A stretch of 64,000 nucleotides of DNA from Bradyrhizobium sp. WSM1417 (GTDB taxonomy: Bacteria > Pseudomonadota > Alphaproteobacteria > Rhizobiales > Xanthobacteraceae). The stretch is taken from positions 1,032,501 through 1,096,500 of the forward strand of contig NZ_KI911783.1 in assembly GCF_000515415.1 (NCBI RefSeq), read 5' to 3'. A program made the translations under genes and the position numbers. Under the pieces are notes generated by a model. It ran no database searches. It was not told the DNA's origin and was given only the letters and a program-made list of their open reading frames with translations. Shown one piece after another: positions 26,003-34,143 of this stretch. How positions within the stretch are numbered: position 1 is the stretch's first letter; each line of letters begins with the position of its first letter.

Positions 26003-27097
26003 ATGCACCTCTCGCCGACGCTCGCCTGGCTTGTCGATGCCGCCGCCGATAGCGCCGGGGCCGACCGCCTGCTCGCGGACCTCGGCGCACATCTGGTCGC
26101 CGACGGCGTGCCGCTTGCGGCAGGCAGCCTGACACTCCAGGTGCCACATCCGCTGATCGCGAAGCGGACATGGTTGTGGCGCGCGGAGAGCGGCCGGGTG
26201 ATCGAAGCGCTCGGCTTCGCACCAGGCGGCCTCGCGCCCGACCCGCCCAACGATGCCGGCCGCCGCTGGCTGCGCGACATCGCGGAGGGTGAGGTGCACG
26301 AAGATTTGGTCGGCCGGCCCGACGGGCCGTTGCTTGGTTGGATTGGGCCGCGTCCATTCACCGCGGACGAGACCGAGCAATTGCGCCAGGCCGCGCGCTT
26401 TGCCGCGACGCCTCTTGCGGTGCTTGCCGCGCGTGCAACCTTGCGCGCGACGCTTGATGCCTATCTCGGCAAGCGCAGCGCGGAGCGGGTGCTGGCGGCA
26501 CCCCTGCGGCGCGATCTCGGCGAGACCATTCAGGCCGCGCTACTCTATGCCGATCTGCGCAACTTCACGCTCCTGTCGGAAACCACGCCACCTGCCGGCG
26601 TCATCGCGGCGCTCGATGCCTGGTTCGATCGCATCGCCGGTGCGGTCCACGCTTTCGGCGGCGAGGTGCTGAAATTCATCGGCGACGGCGTGCTCGCGAT
26701 CTTTCCGGTGGTCGGGGCGTCACCGCGCCAAGCGTGCGATGCAGCTCTGCGTGCCGCGAGCGCAGCCGAAGCCGGGATGGCCTATCTCAACGCGGAGCGC
26801 CGTGCCCAGGGTCTGCCGCCGCTCGCGTTCGGCGCGGCGCTGCATCTTGGCGAGATGCTATGGGGCAATATCGGCGCGGCCAACCGGCTCGATTTCACGG
26901 CGATCGGTCCCGCCGTCAATCTCGCCAGCCGGCTCGAAGGATTGTGCAAGCCGCTCGGCAGAACCGTGATGGTGTCGGGCGCGCTCGCCGCGGAGACGGA
27001 CATGCCTCTGATCGCGCTCGGATCGCATGCGCTGCGCGGCATTGCCGCGCCATGCGAGGTGTTTGCGCTGCCGGAGAAGCAAGCTCCGATATCGTAG
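26003..27097 (+). CDS. Class III adenylate/guanylate cyclase
   Basis: 364 residues. The C-terminal cyclase domain (about 165-360) has both metal aspartates: LLYADLRNFTLLSE and EVLKFIGDGVLAIFP, where the lysine before FIGDG is the adenine-specifying residue, and NRLDFTAIGPAVNLASRLE, which supplies the second purine contact and the transition-state Asn and Arg. The N-terminal 160 residues resemble the variable sensor region of rhizobial cyclases (LTLQVPHPLIAKRTWLW) and have no membrane segment. Start at ATG 26003 is chosen; GTG at 25967 would add 12 basic residues. Product is probably cAMP. A second cyclase of a different build lies at 43805. Confidence 0.87.
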   Translation: MHLSPTLAWLVDAAADSAGADRLLADLGAHLVADGVPLAAGSLTLQVPHPLIAKRTWLWRAESGRVIEALGFAPGGLAPDPPNDAGRRWLRDIAEGEVHEDLVGRPDGPLLGWIGPRPFTADETEQLRQAARFAATPLAVLAARATLRATLDAYLGKRSAERVLAAPLRRDLGETIQAALLYADLRNFTLLSETTPPAGVIAALDAWFDRIAGAVHAFGGEVLKFIGDGVLAIFPVVGASPRQACDAALRAASAAEAGMAYLNAERRAQGLPPLAFGAALHLGEMLWGNIGAANRLDFTAIGPAVNLASRLEGLCKPLGRTVMVSGALAAETDMPLIALGSHALRGIAAPCEVFALPEKQAPIS

Positions 27098-27137
27098 CGC
27101 GCATGAGCGTAGCGACATGCGGGATCCCAGCAGTAGT

Positions 27138-27163
27138 CCCGGATATCGCTTCGCTCGTCCGGG
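27138..27163. repeat. Short palindromic element downstream of the cyclase gene
   Basis: CCCGGA and TCCGGG (27138-27143, 27158-27163) flank TATCGCTTCGCTCG. It lies in the 81-bp gap between the convergent cyclase and EVE genes. It resembles half of a dispersed intergenic repeat and could also act as a transcription stop; no T-tract follows. Confidence 0.4.
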
Positions 27164-27178
27164 CAACAGCACCTAAGC

Positions 27179-27592
27179 CTACATCCCGCCCATCTTGCAG
27201 ACGAGCTTCCATTCCTCGGCCGTCACCGGCTGCACCGAAAGGCGGGAATATTTCACCAGCGCCATGTCGGCGAGCTTCTTCTCGGCCTTGATCGCGGCCA
27301 TCGTCACCGGACTCTTCAACGGCTTGTCGGCCTTGATGTCGACGCAGACGAATTTTTCGGTCTTGTCGGTCGGATCGAGGTAGGCTTCCTTGACGATCTC
27401 CGCGATGCCAACGATCTCCTTGCCCTCGTTGGAATGATAGAAGAACGCCTTGTCGCCCTTCTTCATCGCGACGAGATTCTGACGCGCGGTGTAATTGCGT
27501 ACGCCGGTCCAGGCTTCACCCTTGGCGCCTTTCGCCACCTGCTGGTCCCAGGACCACACCGATGGCTCGGATTTCACCAGCCAGTACGCCAT
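27179..27592 (-). CDS. EVE-domain protein
   Basis: 137 residues. MAYWLVKSEP is the exact family start, followed by SWDQQVAKG, WTGVRNYTARQNL and KGDKAFFYHSNEGKEIVGIAEI, all typical of EVE/THYN1-like proteins, which have a PUA-like fold and are thought to read modified bases such as 5-methylcytosine derivatives in DNA or RNA. AGAGGA is 6 bases before ATG 27592; the ATG at 27598 is too close to it. It follows gpsA with a 2-base gap, so it is likely the last gene of the tsaD-gpsA-EVE operon. Confidence 0.9.
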   Translation of the reverse strand: MAYWLVKSEPSVWSWDQQVAKGAKGEAWTGVRNYTARQNLVAMKKGDKAFFYHSNEGKEIVGIAEIVKEAYLDPTDKTEKFVCVDIKADKPLKSPVTMAAIKAEKKLADMALVKYSRLSVQPVTAEEWKLVCKMGGM

Positions 27593-27594
27593 GT

Positions 27595-28575
27595 TCATTC
27601 CTCTGCCTTGAAAGGTCGCGTCATGAGCCCCGAGATCGCGGCGTCGATCGTGCTTCTGCCGGTCAGGATCGATGCGACGGCCTCCGATACCGGCATTTCG
27701 ATGCGTTGTGAAGCCGCGAGCTCGATCAGTACCGGCGCGGTGAATTCGCCTTCGGCAAGCTTGCCGGCGGGCGGCTGCTCGCTGCGGCCAAGCGCCAGGC
27801 CGAGCGCGAAATTGCGCGATTGTGGGCTCGAGCAGGTCAGGATCAGATCGCCGAGGCCAGACAACCCCGTGAGTGTTTCGCTGCGTGCGCCGAGCGCGCG
27901 GCCGAGGCGTGTCAGCTCGGCAAAGGCGCGGGTGGTGAGTGCGGCTTGGGCGGAAGCGCCGAGCTTGCGCCCGACCGCGATGCCGACCGCGATCGCGAGC
28001 ACGTTTTTGGCGGCGCCGCCGATCTCGACGCCGCGGACATCGGTGGAGTGATAGGGCCGGAACGTCGGCGAGCCCAGCGCCTGTACCAGGCTGTTGGCCA
28101 GCGCTTCCTCCCTCGCAGCCAGCGTGACCGCGGTCGGCAGGCCACGCGCGACATCGTCGGCAAAGCTCGGGCCCGACAGGATCGCCGGCTGCGCGTGAGG
28201 CGCGGCCTCGACGATCACGTCGGTCATGAATTTATGGGTGCCGTGCTCCATGCCCTTGGCGCAGGCAATGATCGGCACCGGCTTTTCCAGGTGCGAGGCG
28301 AGCATGTTGACAGCACCGCGCAGATGCTGCGCGGGCACGGCGATCAGCAGCATGTCCGCCTGCGCGGCGAGCGCCAGTTCGCTCGTCACGACGATCTCCG
28401 GAGCAAGCCGCACGCCGGGCAGCCGCGGATTGTCGCGGCTGGATGCGATCCGCGTCGCGTGCTCGGGATTGCGCGCCCACAGCGTCACGTTCCGTCCGGC
28501 CCGCGCCGCCACCATCGCCAGCGCCGTGCCCCAGGCGCCCGCGCCGATCACCGCAACAGATCGGAACGCGGTCAT
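27595..28575 (-). CDS. gpsA: Glycerol-3-phosphate dehydrogenase [NAD(P)+]
   Basis: 326 residues. N-terminal dinucleotide motif [10 protein letters not shown], then [22 protein letters not shown] with the catalytic lysine further on at [13 protein letters not shown], and [19 protein letters not shown], all diagnostic. It reduces dihydroxyacetone phosphate to sn-glycerol 3-phosphate, the backbone for phospholipids. Two bases separate it from tsaD upstream and two from the EVE gene downstream, indicating one operon with tight coupling. Confidence 0.96.
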   Translation of the reverse strand: MTAFRSVAVIGAGAWGTALAMVAARAGRNVTLWARNPEHATRIASSRDNPRLPGVRLAPEIVVTSELALAAQADMLLIAVPAQHLRGAVNMLASHLEKPVPIIACAKGMEHGTHKFMTDVIVEAAPHAQPAILSGPSFADDVARGLPTAVTLAAREEALANSLVQALGSPTFRPYHSTDVRGVEIGGAAKNVLAIAVGIAVGRKLGASAQAALTTRAFAELTRLGRALGARSETLTGLSGLGDLILTCSSPQSRNFALGLALGRSEQPPAGKLAEGEFTAPVLIELAASQRIEMPVSEAVASILTGRSTIDAAISGLMTRPFKAEE

Positions 28576-28577
28576 CG

Positions 28578-29651
28578 CTAGTATCCCGCGCGCGTCTTGC
28601 CGTATCCGGCGGGTGCCGTCGCGTTCGCATCGAGCAGCCAGCGCGCGCGGGGCTGTGCTTCCATCGTGTCGGTCATGCCGAGTGCGAGACGTTCGGCGCC
28701 GGCCCAGGCGATCATCGCACCGTTGTCGGTGCAGAGCGCCGGCGGCGGCATGATCAATTGTGTACCGGCTTTGCTCGCAACGTCATGCAGCGCGTCGCGG
28801 ATCGCCTGATTGGCAGCGACACCGCCGGCCGCCACCAGCGCACGCGGCGCGCCGAACTGCTCGCGGAAGAGTTTGAGGCCGACGCTCAACCGGTCGGCGG
28901 TGGAGTCGAGCACGGCAGCCTGAAAGCTCGCGCAGAGATCGCTGACGTCCTGCGGCGTGATCTCGGCCAACCGGCTCGCTTCGTTGCGCACCGCCGTCTT
29001 CAATCCCGAGAGCGAGAAGTTGGCGTCGGGGCGTCCCTGCAGCGGCCGCGGAAACGCAAATCGCGCCGGATCGCCGTTGGCTGCCGCGCGCTCGACCTGC
29101 GGCCCGCCCGGATAGGGCAGGCCCAGCATCTTCGCGACCTTGTCGAAGGCTTCGCCGATCGCATCGTCGACGGTGGTGCCGAGCCGCACATACTGGCCGA
29201 CGCCGGTGACGGCAACGATCTGGGTATGGCCGCCCGAGGCGAGAAACAGGCAATAGGGAAATTCGAGTGCGTCGGTCAGGCGCGGTGTCAGCGCATGCGC
29301 TTCCAGATGGTTCACCGCGACCAGCGGCGTGTCGTGCACCATCGCGATCGCCTTCGCGGTGGTGAGCCCGACGATGACGCCGCCGATCAGTCCCGGGCCT
29401 GCGGCGGCCGCGACACCGTCGAGCTGGGCGAAGTCGATGCCGGCCTCAGTCATGGCGCGGTCGATGATGCCGTCGAGCAGGTCGACATGGGCGCGGGCCG
29501 CGATCTCCGGTACCACGCCCCCGAAACGGGCATGCTCCTCGACCTGCGACCACACGATATTGGACAGGATCTTGCCGCTGCCGTCAGGCGCACGCTCGAT
29601 TACCGCCGCGGCGGTCTCGTCGCAGGTGGTTTCGATGCCCAGTACCAGCAT
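28578..29651 (-). CDS. tsaD: tRNA N6-adenosine threonylcarbamoyltransferase TsaD
   Basis: 357 residues of the Kae1/Gcp/ASKHA family. [17 protein letters not shown] starts the protein; the metal-binding histidines lie in HLEAHAL (two His), and [21 protein letters not shown] and [10 protein letters not shown] follow. Near the end, [12 protein letters not shown] and [12 protein letters not shown] hold the final metal ligand. It transfers threonylcarbamoyl to A37 of ANN-decoding tRNAs with TsaB and TsaE, which are not in this window. ATG 29651 is the family start. Divergent from hemD across 163 bp. Confidence 0.97.
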   Translation of the reverse strand: MLVLGIETTCDETAAAVIERAPDGSGKILSNIVWSQVEEHARFGGVVPEIAARAHVDLLDGIIDRAMTEAGIDFAQLDGVAAAAGPGLIGGVIVGLTTAKAIAMVHDTPLVAVNHLEAHALTPRLTDALEFPYCLFLASGGHTQIVAVTGVGQYVRLGTTVDDAIGEAFDKVAKMLGLPYPGGPQVERAAANGDPARFAFPRPLQGRPDANFSLSGLKTAVRNEASRLAEITPQDVSDLCASFQAAVLDSTADRLSVGLKLFREQFGAPRALVAAGGVAANQAIRDALHDVASKAGTQLIMPPPALCTDNGAMIAWAGAERLALGMTDTMEAQPRARWLLDANATAPAGYGKTRAGY

Positions 29652-29814
29652 TGGCGAATTGCTATCCAATTTGCGCCTTCTCACGCCCCTTGCGCTCATC
29701 CGCAAAGCAGAGTTCTGGTACGTCCGGTAGCATTCCGGGGTCGGCCAACGCAATCGTCACGCGCGGCCGTCCCTCGTGAAAGCGCCACCGCCACGTGGTT
29801 CGGGAACACAAGCG

Positions 29815-30561
29815 ATGTCCATTCTTGTCACACGGCCCCATCCCGACAATGAGGCGACGTCGGAAAATCTGCGGGCACGGGGGCATGTGGTGCTGCTGGC
29901 GCCGGTGCTCAAGTTCGAGCCGGTCGCCTTCCATCCCGAGAGTGAAACAAGCTACAGCGCCGTCATTGTCACATCGGCCAATGCGATCCGTGCCGTCGCG
30001 CCGCAATTGCGGGACCTTGGTCTGCTGGAGCTGCCGCTGTTCGCGGTCGGCGAGCACACGGCCGTCGCCGCGCGCGATGCCGGCTTTGCCGAGGTTGCCG
30101 TCGCCGGCGGCGATGCCGCGGCCTTGCGCGACAAGGTGATGCAGAGCGCGCGCGACAAGCGGCTGAAGAAAAAGAGCACGTTGCTCTATCTCGCGGGCGC
30201 GGATCTGTCGCGCGATCTCGGCGGTGAGCTGGGCGCCGAAGGCTTCAACGTCGTCACGCACACGACCTATCGCATGGCGCCGGTCAAACTGTTGCCGCGC
30301 GATGTCTGTGAGGGCTTTGCCGCCCATGGGATCGAGGCGGTGCTGCATTACTCCCGGCGCAGTGCGCGGGCTTTCCTGGAGGCCGCGCGGGGCGAAGGCG
30401 TCGAAATCTCGGCTCTGGCGATCCCGCAATGCTGCCTGTCCGAGACGGTCGCCGGCGTGCTGCGCGAGGCCGGTGCCTCGCAGGTTCTGGTGGCGGCGAC
30501 GCCGGACGAAAATGCCTTATTTGACACCTTGGAGCGTGCTTTGCGCACCCGTTTGGCGTAA
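29815..30561 (+). CDS. hemD: Uroporphyrinogen-III synthase
   Basis: 248 residues of the fast-diverging HemD family. SILVTRPHPDNEATSENLRARGHVV at the start (short form: TRPHPDNEAT) with VLKFEP, SAVIVTSANAIRAV, FAVGEHTA, and YLAGADLSRDLG, then TYRMAP and VLHYSRRSARAF match the two-domain fold. It closes and inverts ring D of hydroxymethylbilane to give uroporphyrinogen III in the heme/siroheme/cobalamin route. In many alphaproteobacteria hemC precedes it, but here tsaD is directly divergent and no hemC is seen. Followed by mic60 and hemY on the same strand. Confidence 0.88.
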   Translation: MSILVTRPHPDNEATSENLRARGHVVLLAPVLKFEPVAFHPESETSYSAVIVTSANAIRAVAPQLRDLGLLELPLFAVGEHTAVAARDAGFAEVAVAGGDAAALRDKVMQSARDKRLKKKSTLLYLAGADLSRDLGGELGAEGFNVVTHTTYRMAPVKLLPRDVCEGFAAHGIEAVLHYSRRSARAFLEAARGEGVEISALAIPQCCLSETVAGVLREAGASQVLVAATPDENALFDTLERALRTRLA

Positions 30562-30630
30562 GAGGTCGGGCCGAATCCGACGCAATCGGATCCGTTCGTT
30601 CAGGGCATGTAAGTGTGAGGAACCGTCACG

Positions 30631-31887
30631 ATGGCCGACGACAAGCCTGAAGACGCAGGATTGGCTCCCGAGTCCGGCCGCGCCAAGCGCATCCCGCCCA
30701 CCATCGACCTCCAGGCAACCGAGGTCTCGACCCAGCCGCAGGAGGTGGCGGGCGAGCCTGAGGCAGCGACCGAACAGGCCGCGCATGAGCAAGCCAAATC
30801 CGAAGGGGGCAACTCTCAGGAGGAAAAGTCTCAAGAGGCAAAGTCTGGAGAAGCTCATGCCGAGCCGCAGCCCGAACCTGCCGAGGAAGAGTCATCCGTT
30901 GCGTCCGCATCGGTATCGCCGTCAATTTCACCCTGGGTTATCGCTCCGTTCTCCGGCGCCGTGGCAGCCGCCATTGTGATCGCGGTCGGCTGGATGCTGG
31001 GCTGGCCTGCGGTGCAGGCGCCCCCGGCTGCTCCGCAAGTGACGGGCGCAGCCGTCGAGGCGCTGAGCGGGCGCGTGGCCGCAGTCGAAGCCAAGGCGGG
31101 CAAGCCTGCCACCGATCCGGCCGTGGTGGCGCGACTCGATGCGCTGGAGAAATCCGCAACGAGCCTGCGCAGCGACATCGCCAGTCTGCGCGCGCAGTCC
31201 GACAAGACCGCGGGCGCCCTCAACGACACGAAATCGGCGCCATCTGCTGCCGCGCCAGATATTGCCGCCCTCAATGATCGCCTCGCGCAGCTCGAGCGTG
31301 CCAGCAAGACCGAACGTGCCGAACTCGCGCAGCAAAGCGAGAAGATCGCCGACGCAAAGACGATGGACGACAAACCGTTGCGCCATGTGGTGGCAGCGGC
31401 TCTGCTCGACGTCGCCGTTCGCCACGGCGATGCTTACGTATCGCAGCTCGCCGCCGCGCGGTCGCTGGCAGCAAAGCCGGATATGCTGAAGCCGCTCGAC
31501 ACCTTTGCATCGTCAGGCATTCCGACGCCAGTCGCGCTCAGTCGCGAGCTCCTCAGCATCGTGCCGAAATTGTCGCCGCCGGCGGAAGCCCCGGCCAGCG
31601 GCACCGGCATCGTCGAGCGTCTTCAGGCGGGGGCCTCGAAACTCGTCCGCATCGAGCGTACCGACGGGGTCGGCAACGACCGCGGCGCCATCGTCGCGCG
31701 GGTGACGGCGGCTGCGCTGCGCAACGATTTCGTCGAGGCACGGCGCGAGTTGAAGACGCTGCCCGAGGCCGATCGTGCACCGGCACAAGCCTGGCTCGAC
31801 AAGGCCGATGCCCGTGACGCCGCGCTCGCCGCCTCACGCAAATTCGCCGACGCCGCCATGGCGGATCTCGTCAAGCCTGGTCAATAA
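30631..31887 (+). CDS. Alphaproteobacterial Mic60 (mitofilin) homolog
   Basis: 418 residues. An acidic, Pro/Glu/Ala-rich N-terminus (1-100), one transmembrane helix at about 102-124 (PWVIAPFSGAVAAAIVIAVG), a long coiled-coil-forming region (about 135-250, many Ala/Glu/Lys heptads), and the C-terminal mitofilin signature (about 330-415: VARVTAAALRNDFVEARREL, LDKADARDAALAA). Alpha-Mic60 is the relative of the mitochondrial cristae-organising protein and bends intracytoplasmic membranes in phototrophic relatives. Between hemD and hemY, as known for alphaproteobacteria. GAGGAA is 8 bases before the start. Confidence 0.87.
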   Translation: MADDKPEDAGLAPESGRAKRIPPTIDLQATEVSTQPQEVAGEPEAATEQAAHEQAKSEGGNSQEEKSQEAKSGEAHAEPQPEPAEEESSVASASVSPSISPWVIAPFSGAVAAAIVIAVGWMLGWPAVQAPPAAPQVTGAAVEALSGRVAAVEAKAGKPATDPAVVARLDALEKSATSLRSDIASLRAQSDKTAGALNDTKSAPSAAAPDIAALNDRLAQLERASKTERAELAQQSEKIADAKTMDDKPLRHVVAAALLDVAVRHGDAYVSQLAAARSLAAKPDMLKPLDTFASSGIPTPVALSRELLSIVPKLSPPAEAPASGTGIVERLQAGASKLVRIERTDGVGNDRGAIVARVTAAALRNDFVEARRELKTLPEADRAPAQAWLDKADARDAALAASRKFADAAMADLVKPGQ

Positions 31888-31923
31888 AGGTTCGCGCAAC
31901 AATCAGCGCGTATAGGGATCGTC

Positions 31924-33723
31924 ATGCTTCGCATCGTCCTCTTCCTCGTCCTGATCGCGCTGGCGGCGGCCGGCGCGGCCTGGGTTGCCGACCAGCCCGG
32001 CGATCTCGTCCTGACCGCAGGCAGTTTCCGCGCCACAACGACGCTTCCCCGATTCGTGTTCTTGCTTGGCCTCTTTGCCGCGGCAGTCGTGCTGGTATGG
32101 AGCCTGCTGACGATGGTCTGGCGCGCCCCGGGGCGTCTGCGCCGCCGTCGTCACGAAAAGCGTCATGCGCGCGGCCGCCACGCCATCACCCACGGCCTGC
32201 TTGCGATCGGCCATGGCGATACCGCGCTTGCTCGTCGTCACGCTGATACCGCGCGGCGGCTGGCCGCAAACGATCCGCTCGCGCTTCTCTTGCATGCGCA
32301 ATCCGCGCAGCTCGACGGCAATCGCGACGAGGCCCAGCGCGTCTTCCGTGCCATGGCCGAGCGCGAGGACACGCGCCTGCTCGGTCTGCGCGGCCTGTTC
32401 ATCGAGGCGCAGCGCGCCGACGATGCGGTCGGCGCGGTGATGATCGCCGAGGAAGCGATCAAGCTGTCGCCGTCCTCGACCTGGGCCTCGCATGCGGTGC
32501 TCGGCTTCCGCTGCGCGCGCGGCGACTGGAGCGGCGCGCTCGCGATCCTCGATTCGAATCTGTCCGCGGGCCTGATCGACAAGCAAGCCTATCGCCGCCA
32601 GCGCGGCGTGCTGCTCGCCGCCCGCGCGCTGGAATTGGAAACGATGGACCGCGACGTCGCGCGCGAGAGCGTGATGCAGGCGGTCAAGCTCGCGCCGACC
32701 TTGGTTCCGGCCGCAGTGCTCGCTGCAAAATTCGAGAGCGAGGCGCATCAGGTGCGCCGCGCCATGAAGCTGGTGGAAACCGCCTGGCTCGCCAATCCGC
32801 ATCCTGATCTCGCGGATGCCTATGCGCATGTGAAGCTCGGCGATTCCGCGCGGCAGCGCTTGCAGCGGGTCGAGACGCTTGCGGCCAAGATTCCTGCCGA
32901 AAAGGCTGGTTATATCGAGGGCCAACTGGCGATCGCGCGCGCCGCGATCGATGCGTCCGAGTTCGCCCGTGCGCGCGAGGTGCTGGCGCCTTACGTCAAC
33001 GATCCGACCCAGCGCGTGGCACTGCTGATGGCGGAGATCGAGCGTACCGAGCATGGTGACGGCGGTCGGGCCCGCGCCTGGACCTTACGCGCGGTGCGCG
33101 CCCGCCATGATCCAGCCTGGACCGCGGACGGTTATGTCAGCGATCGCTGGCGTCCGGTGTCCCCGGTCACTGGCCGCCTCGACGCGTTCCAGTGGCAGAC
33201 GCCGGTCGCCAGTCTTCCTTCCGACAGGGGCGCGATGATCGAATCCTCAGCCTTCGAGGAAGCCATGCTGGCGGCTCCGCCACCGAAGCGGGTGACGGCG
33301 GCCCCGAGCGAAAGCCCGGCGGAACCGGCTGTCATGGCGCCGGATCCGGTGCCTGCCGCGCAGGACAATTCGCCACCCCTTGAGGACAAGGAAATCTCAA
33401 AGGAAATCGCCGGGGAAACTGTCAAGGAAACAGCCAAGGAAGAGCCGGTCGTCACGCCCGCCGAGCCGGTCAAACCGGCCCCTGAGGTCGCCGAATCATC
33501 GCCGGCGGCGGCAACGCCAGTGTTCCGGACCCGCGCCGAACTCGGCAAACCTGCACCAGCACCTATTCCCGCCGTCATCCCGATCGTCCGCGCCCCTGAT
33601 GATCCCGGGATCGACGACGAGGGTCCGAGCGATGAATTTGCGGAACAAATCGGCACGCCCCGGGACCACGCAAAGGCCCAGGCCGGCGGCTGGCGCGGAT
33701 TCTGGTCTCGCTGGGGCGGGTGA
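31924..33723 (+). CDS. hemY: HemY-family membrane protein with TPR repeats
   Basis: 599 residues. Two membrane helices (about 3-22 and 41-63) and the HemY N-terminal pattern (WVADQPGDLVLTAGSFRATTTL) precede a long TPR-like helical repeat region (to about 410; SDRWRPVSPVTGRLDAF is the conserved end of the domain). The last 190 residues are an unusual Pro/Glu/Val-rich tail with repeated KE(I/T) units (about 480-510) and a closing GWRGFWSRWGG. HemY of this kind is linked to protoporphyrin synthesis by gene position, not by known chemistry. 36 bp after mic60, so surely cotranscribed. Confidence 0.88.
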   Translation: MLRIVLFLVLIALAAAGAAWVADQPGDLVLTAGSFRATTTLPRFVFLLGLFAAAVVLVWSLLTMVWRAPGRLRRRRHEKRHARGRHAITHGLLAIGHGDTALARRHADTARRLAANDPLALLLHAQSAQLDGNRDEAQRVFRAMAEREDTRLLGLRGLFIEAQRADDAVGAVMIAEEAIKLSPSSTWASHAVLGFRCARGDWSGALAILDSNLSAGLIDKQAYRRQRGVLLAARALELETMDRDVARESVMQAVKLAPTLVPAAVLAAKFESEAHQVRRAMKLVETAWLANPHPDLADAYAHVKLGDSARQRLQRVETLAAKIPAEKAGYIEGQLAIARAAIDASEFARAREVLAPYVNDPTQRVALLMAEIERTEHGDGGRARAWTLRAVRARHDPAWTADGYVSDRWRPVSPVTGRLDAFQWQTPVASLPSDRGAMIESSAFEEAMLAAPPPKRVTAAPSESPAEPAVMAPDPVPAAQDNSPPLEDKEISKEIAGETVKETAKEEPVVTPAEPVKPAPEVAESSPAAATPVFRTRAELGKPAPAPIPAVIPIVRAPDDPGIDDEGPSDEFAEQIGTPRDHAKAQAGGWRGFWSRWGG

Positions 33724-33823
33724 GCGGCATTTCGGAGCCGGCTCCACCTTGCCAATTCGGGCCATGCCCGATATCAGGAGCGCGCGTAACGGGACCGGCC
33801 TCGCGCGGGCCCCGGCATGGTTC

Positions 33824-33899
33824 GCCGCAATAGCTCAGTTGGTAGAGCACGTCATTCGTAATGACGGGGTCGGGGGTTCGAATCCCTCTTGCGGCACCA
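33824..33899 (+). tRNA. tRNA-Thr(CGT)
   Basis: 76 nt with encoded CCA. Acceptor GCCGCAA/TTGCGGC, D-arm AGCTCAGTTGGTAGAGC, anticodon stem GTCA.. around loop TTCGTAA giving anticodon CGT, T-loop TTCGAAT, discriminator A. Complete cloverleaf. An IS481-type remnant starts 10 bases after the CCA. Confidence 0.96.
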
Positions 33900-33909
33900 G
33901 CGCCTTGAT

Positions 33910-34044
33910 TGTCCGGCCCGAAGACATGGGTAAACGTACCTAAGACATGGGTGACAGCCTCGTGCCGAACGGGTTGTCGAGAGGTTGCAGGGTTTTCTGC
34001 TCCAGGTCGAAATATCCCAGATCATAGTGCATGAAGCTGACAAT
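33910..34044 (-). mobile_element. 3' end remnant of an IS481-family insertion sequence
   Basis: The terminal sequence TGTCCGGCCCGAAGACATGG at 33910 and a repeated inner motif (AGACATGGGT, twice within 26 bases) are typical of the end of an IS481-type element. It leads directly into the C-terminal codons of the transposase on the minus strand. The rest of the element is lost; the sequence upstream of 34044 no longer matches. Confidence 0.72.
33940..34044 (-). pseudogene. IS481-family transposase, C-terminal fragment
   Basis: Reading the minus strand to the TAG at 33940 gives about 34 residues ending ...VSFMHYDLGYFDLEQ, then KTLQPLDNPFG and TRLSPMS. This is the well-conserved C-terminus of IS481-type transposases (VSFM-YDLGYFDLE-TLQP-NPFG). 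The DDE catalytic core is absent, so the gene is dead. Recognition is by pattern from memory of the family; a protein search of this 34-residue stretch would settle it. Confidence 0.75.
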
Positions 34045-34088
34045 GCTTCGCGGCCCGCGTGCCGCGCGCTTTGGTCATTTGCCTTGGA

Positions 34089-34117
34089 TTGACAGCGCGT
34101 CCGGACGGCCGAAACTA
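34089..34117 (+). promoter_or_regulatory. Possible sigma70 promoter for the 793-residue membrane protein gene
   Basis: TTGACA at 34089-34094 is a perfect -35 box; 17 bases later AAACTA (34112-34117) is a poor -10. The gene starts 27 bp further on. The -35 match and spacing are good, the -10 is weak. Confidence 0.3.
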
Positions 34118-34143
34118 AAGGCAATGCGGCGGCGCGAGGCAGC

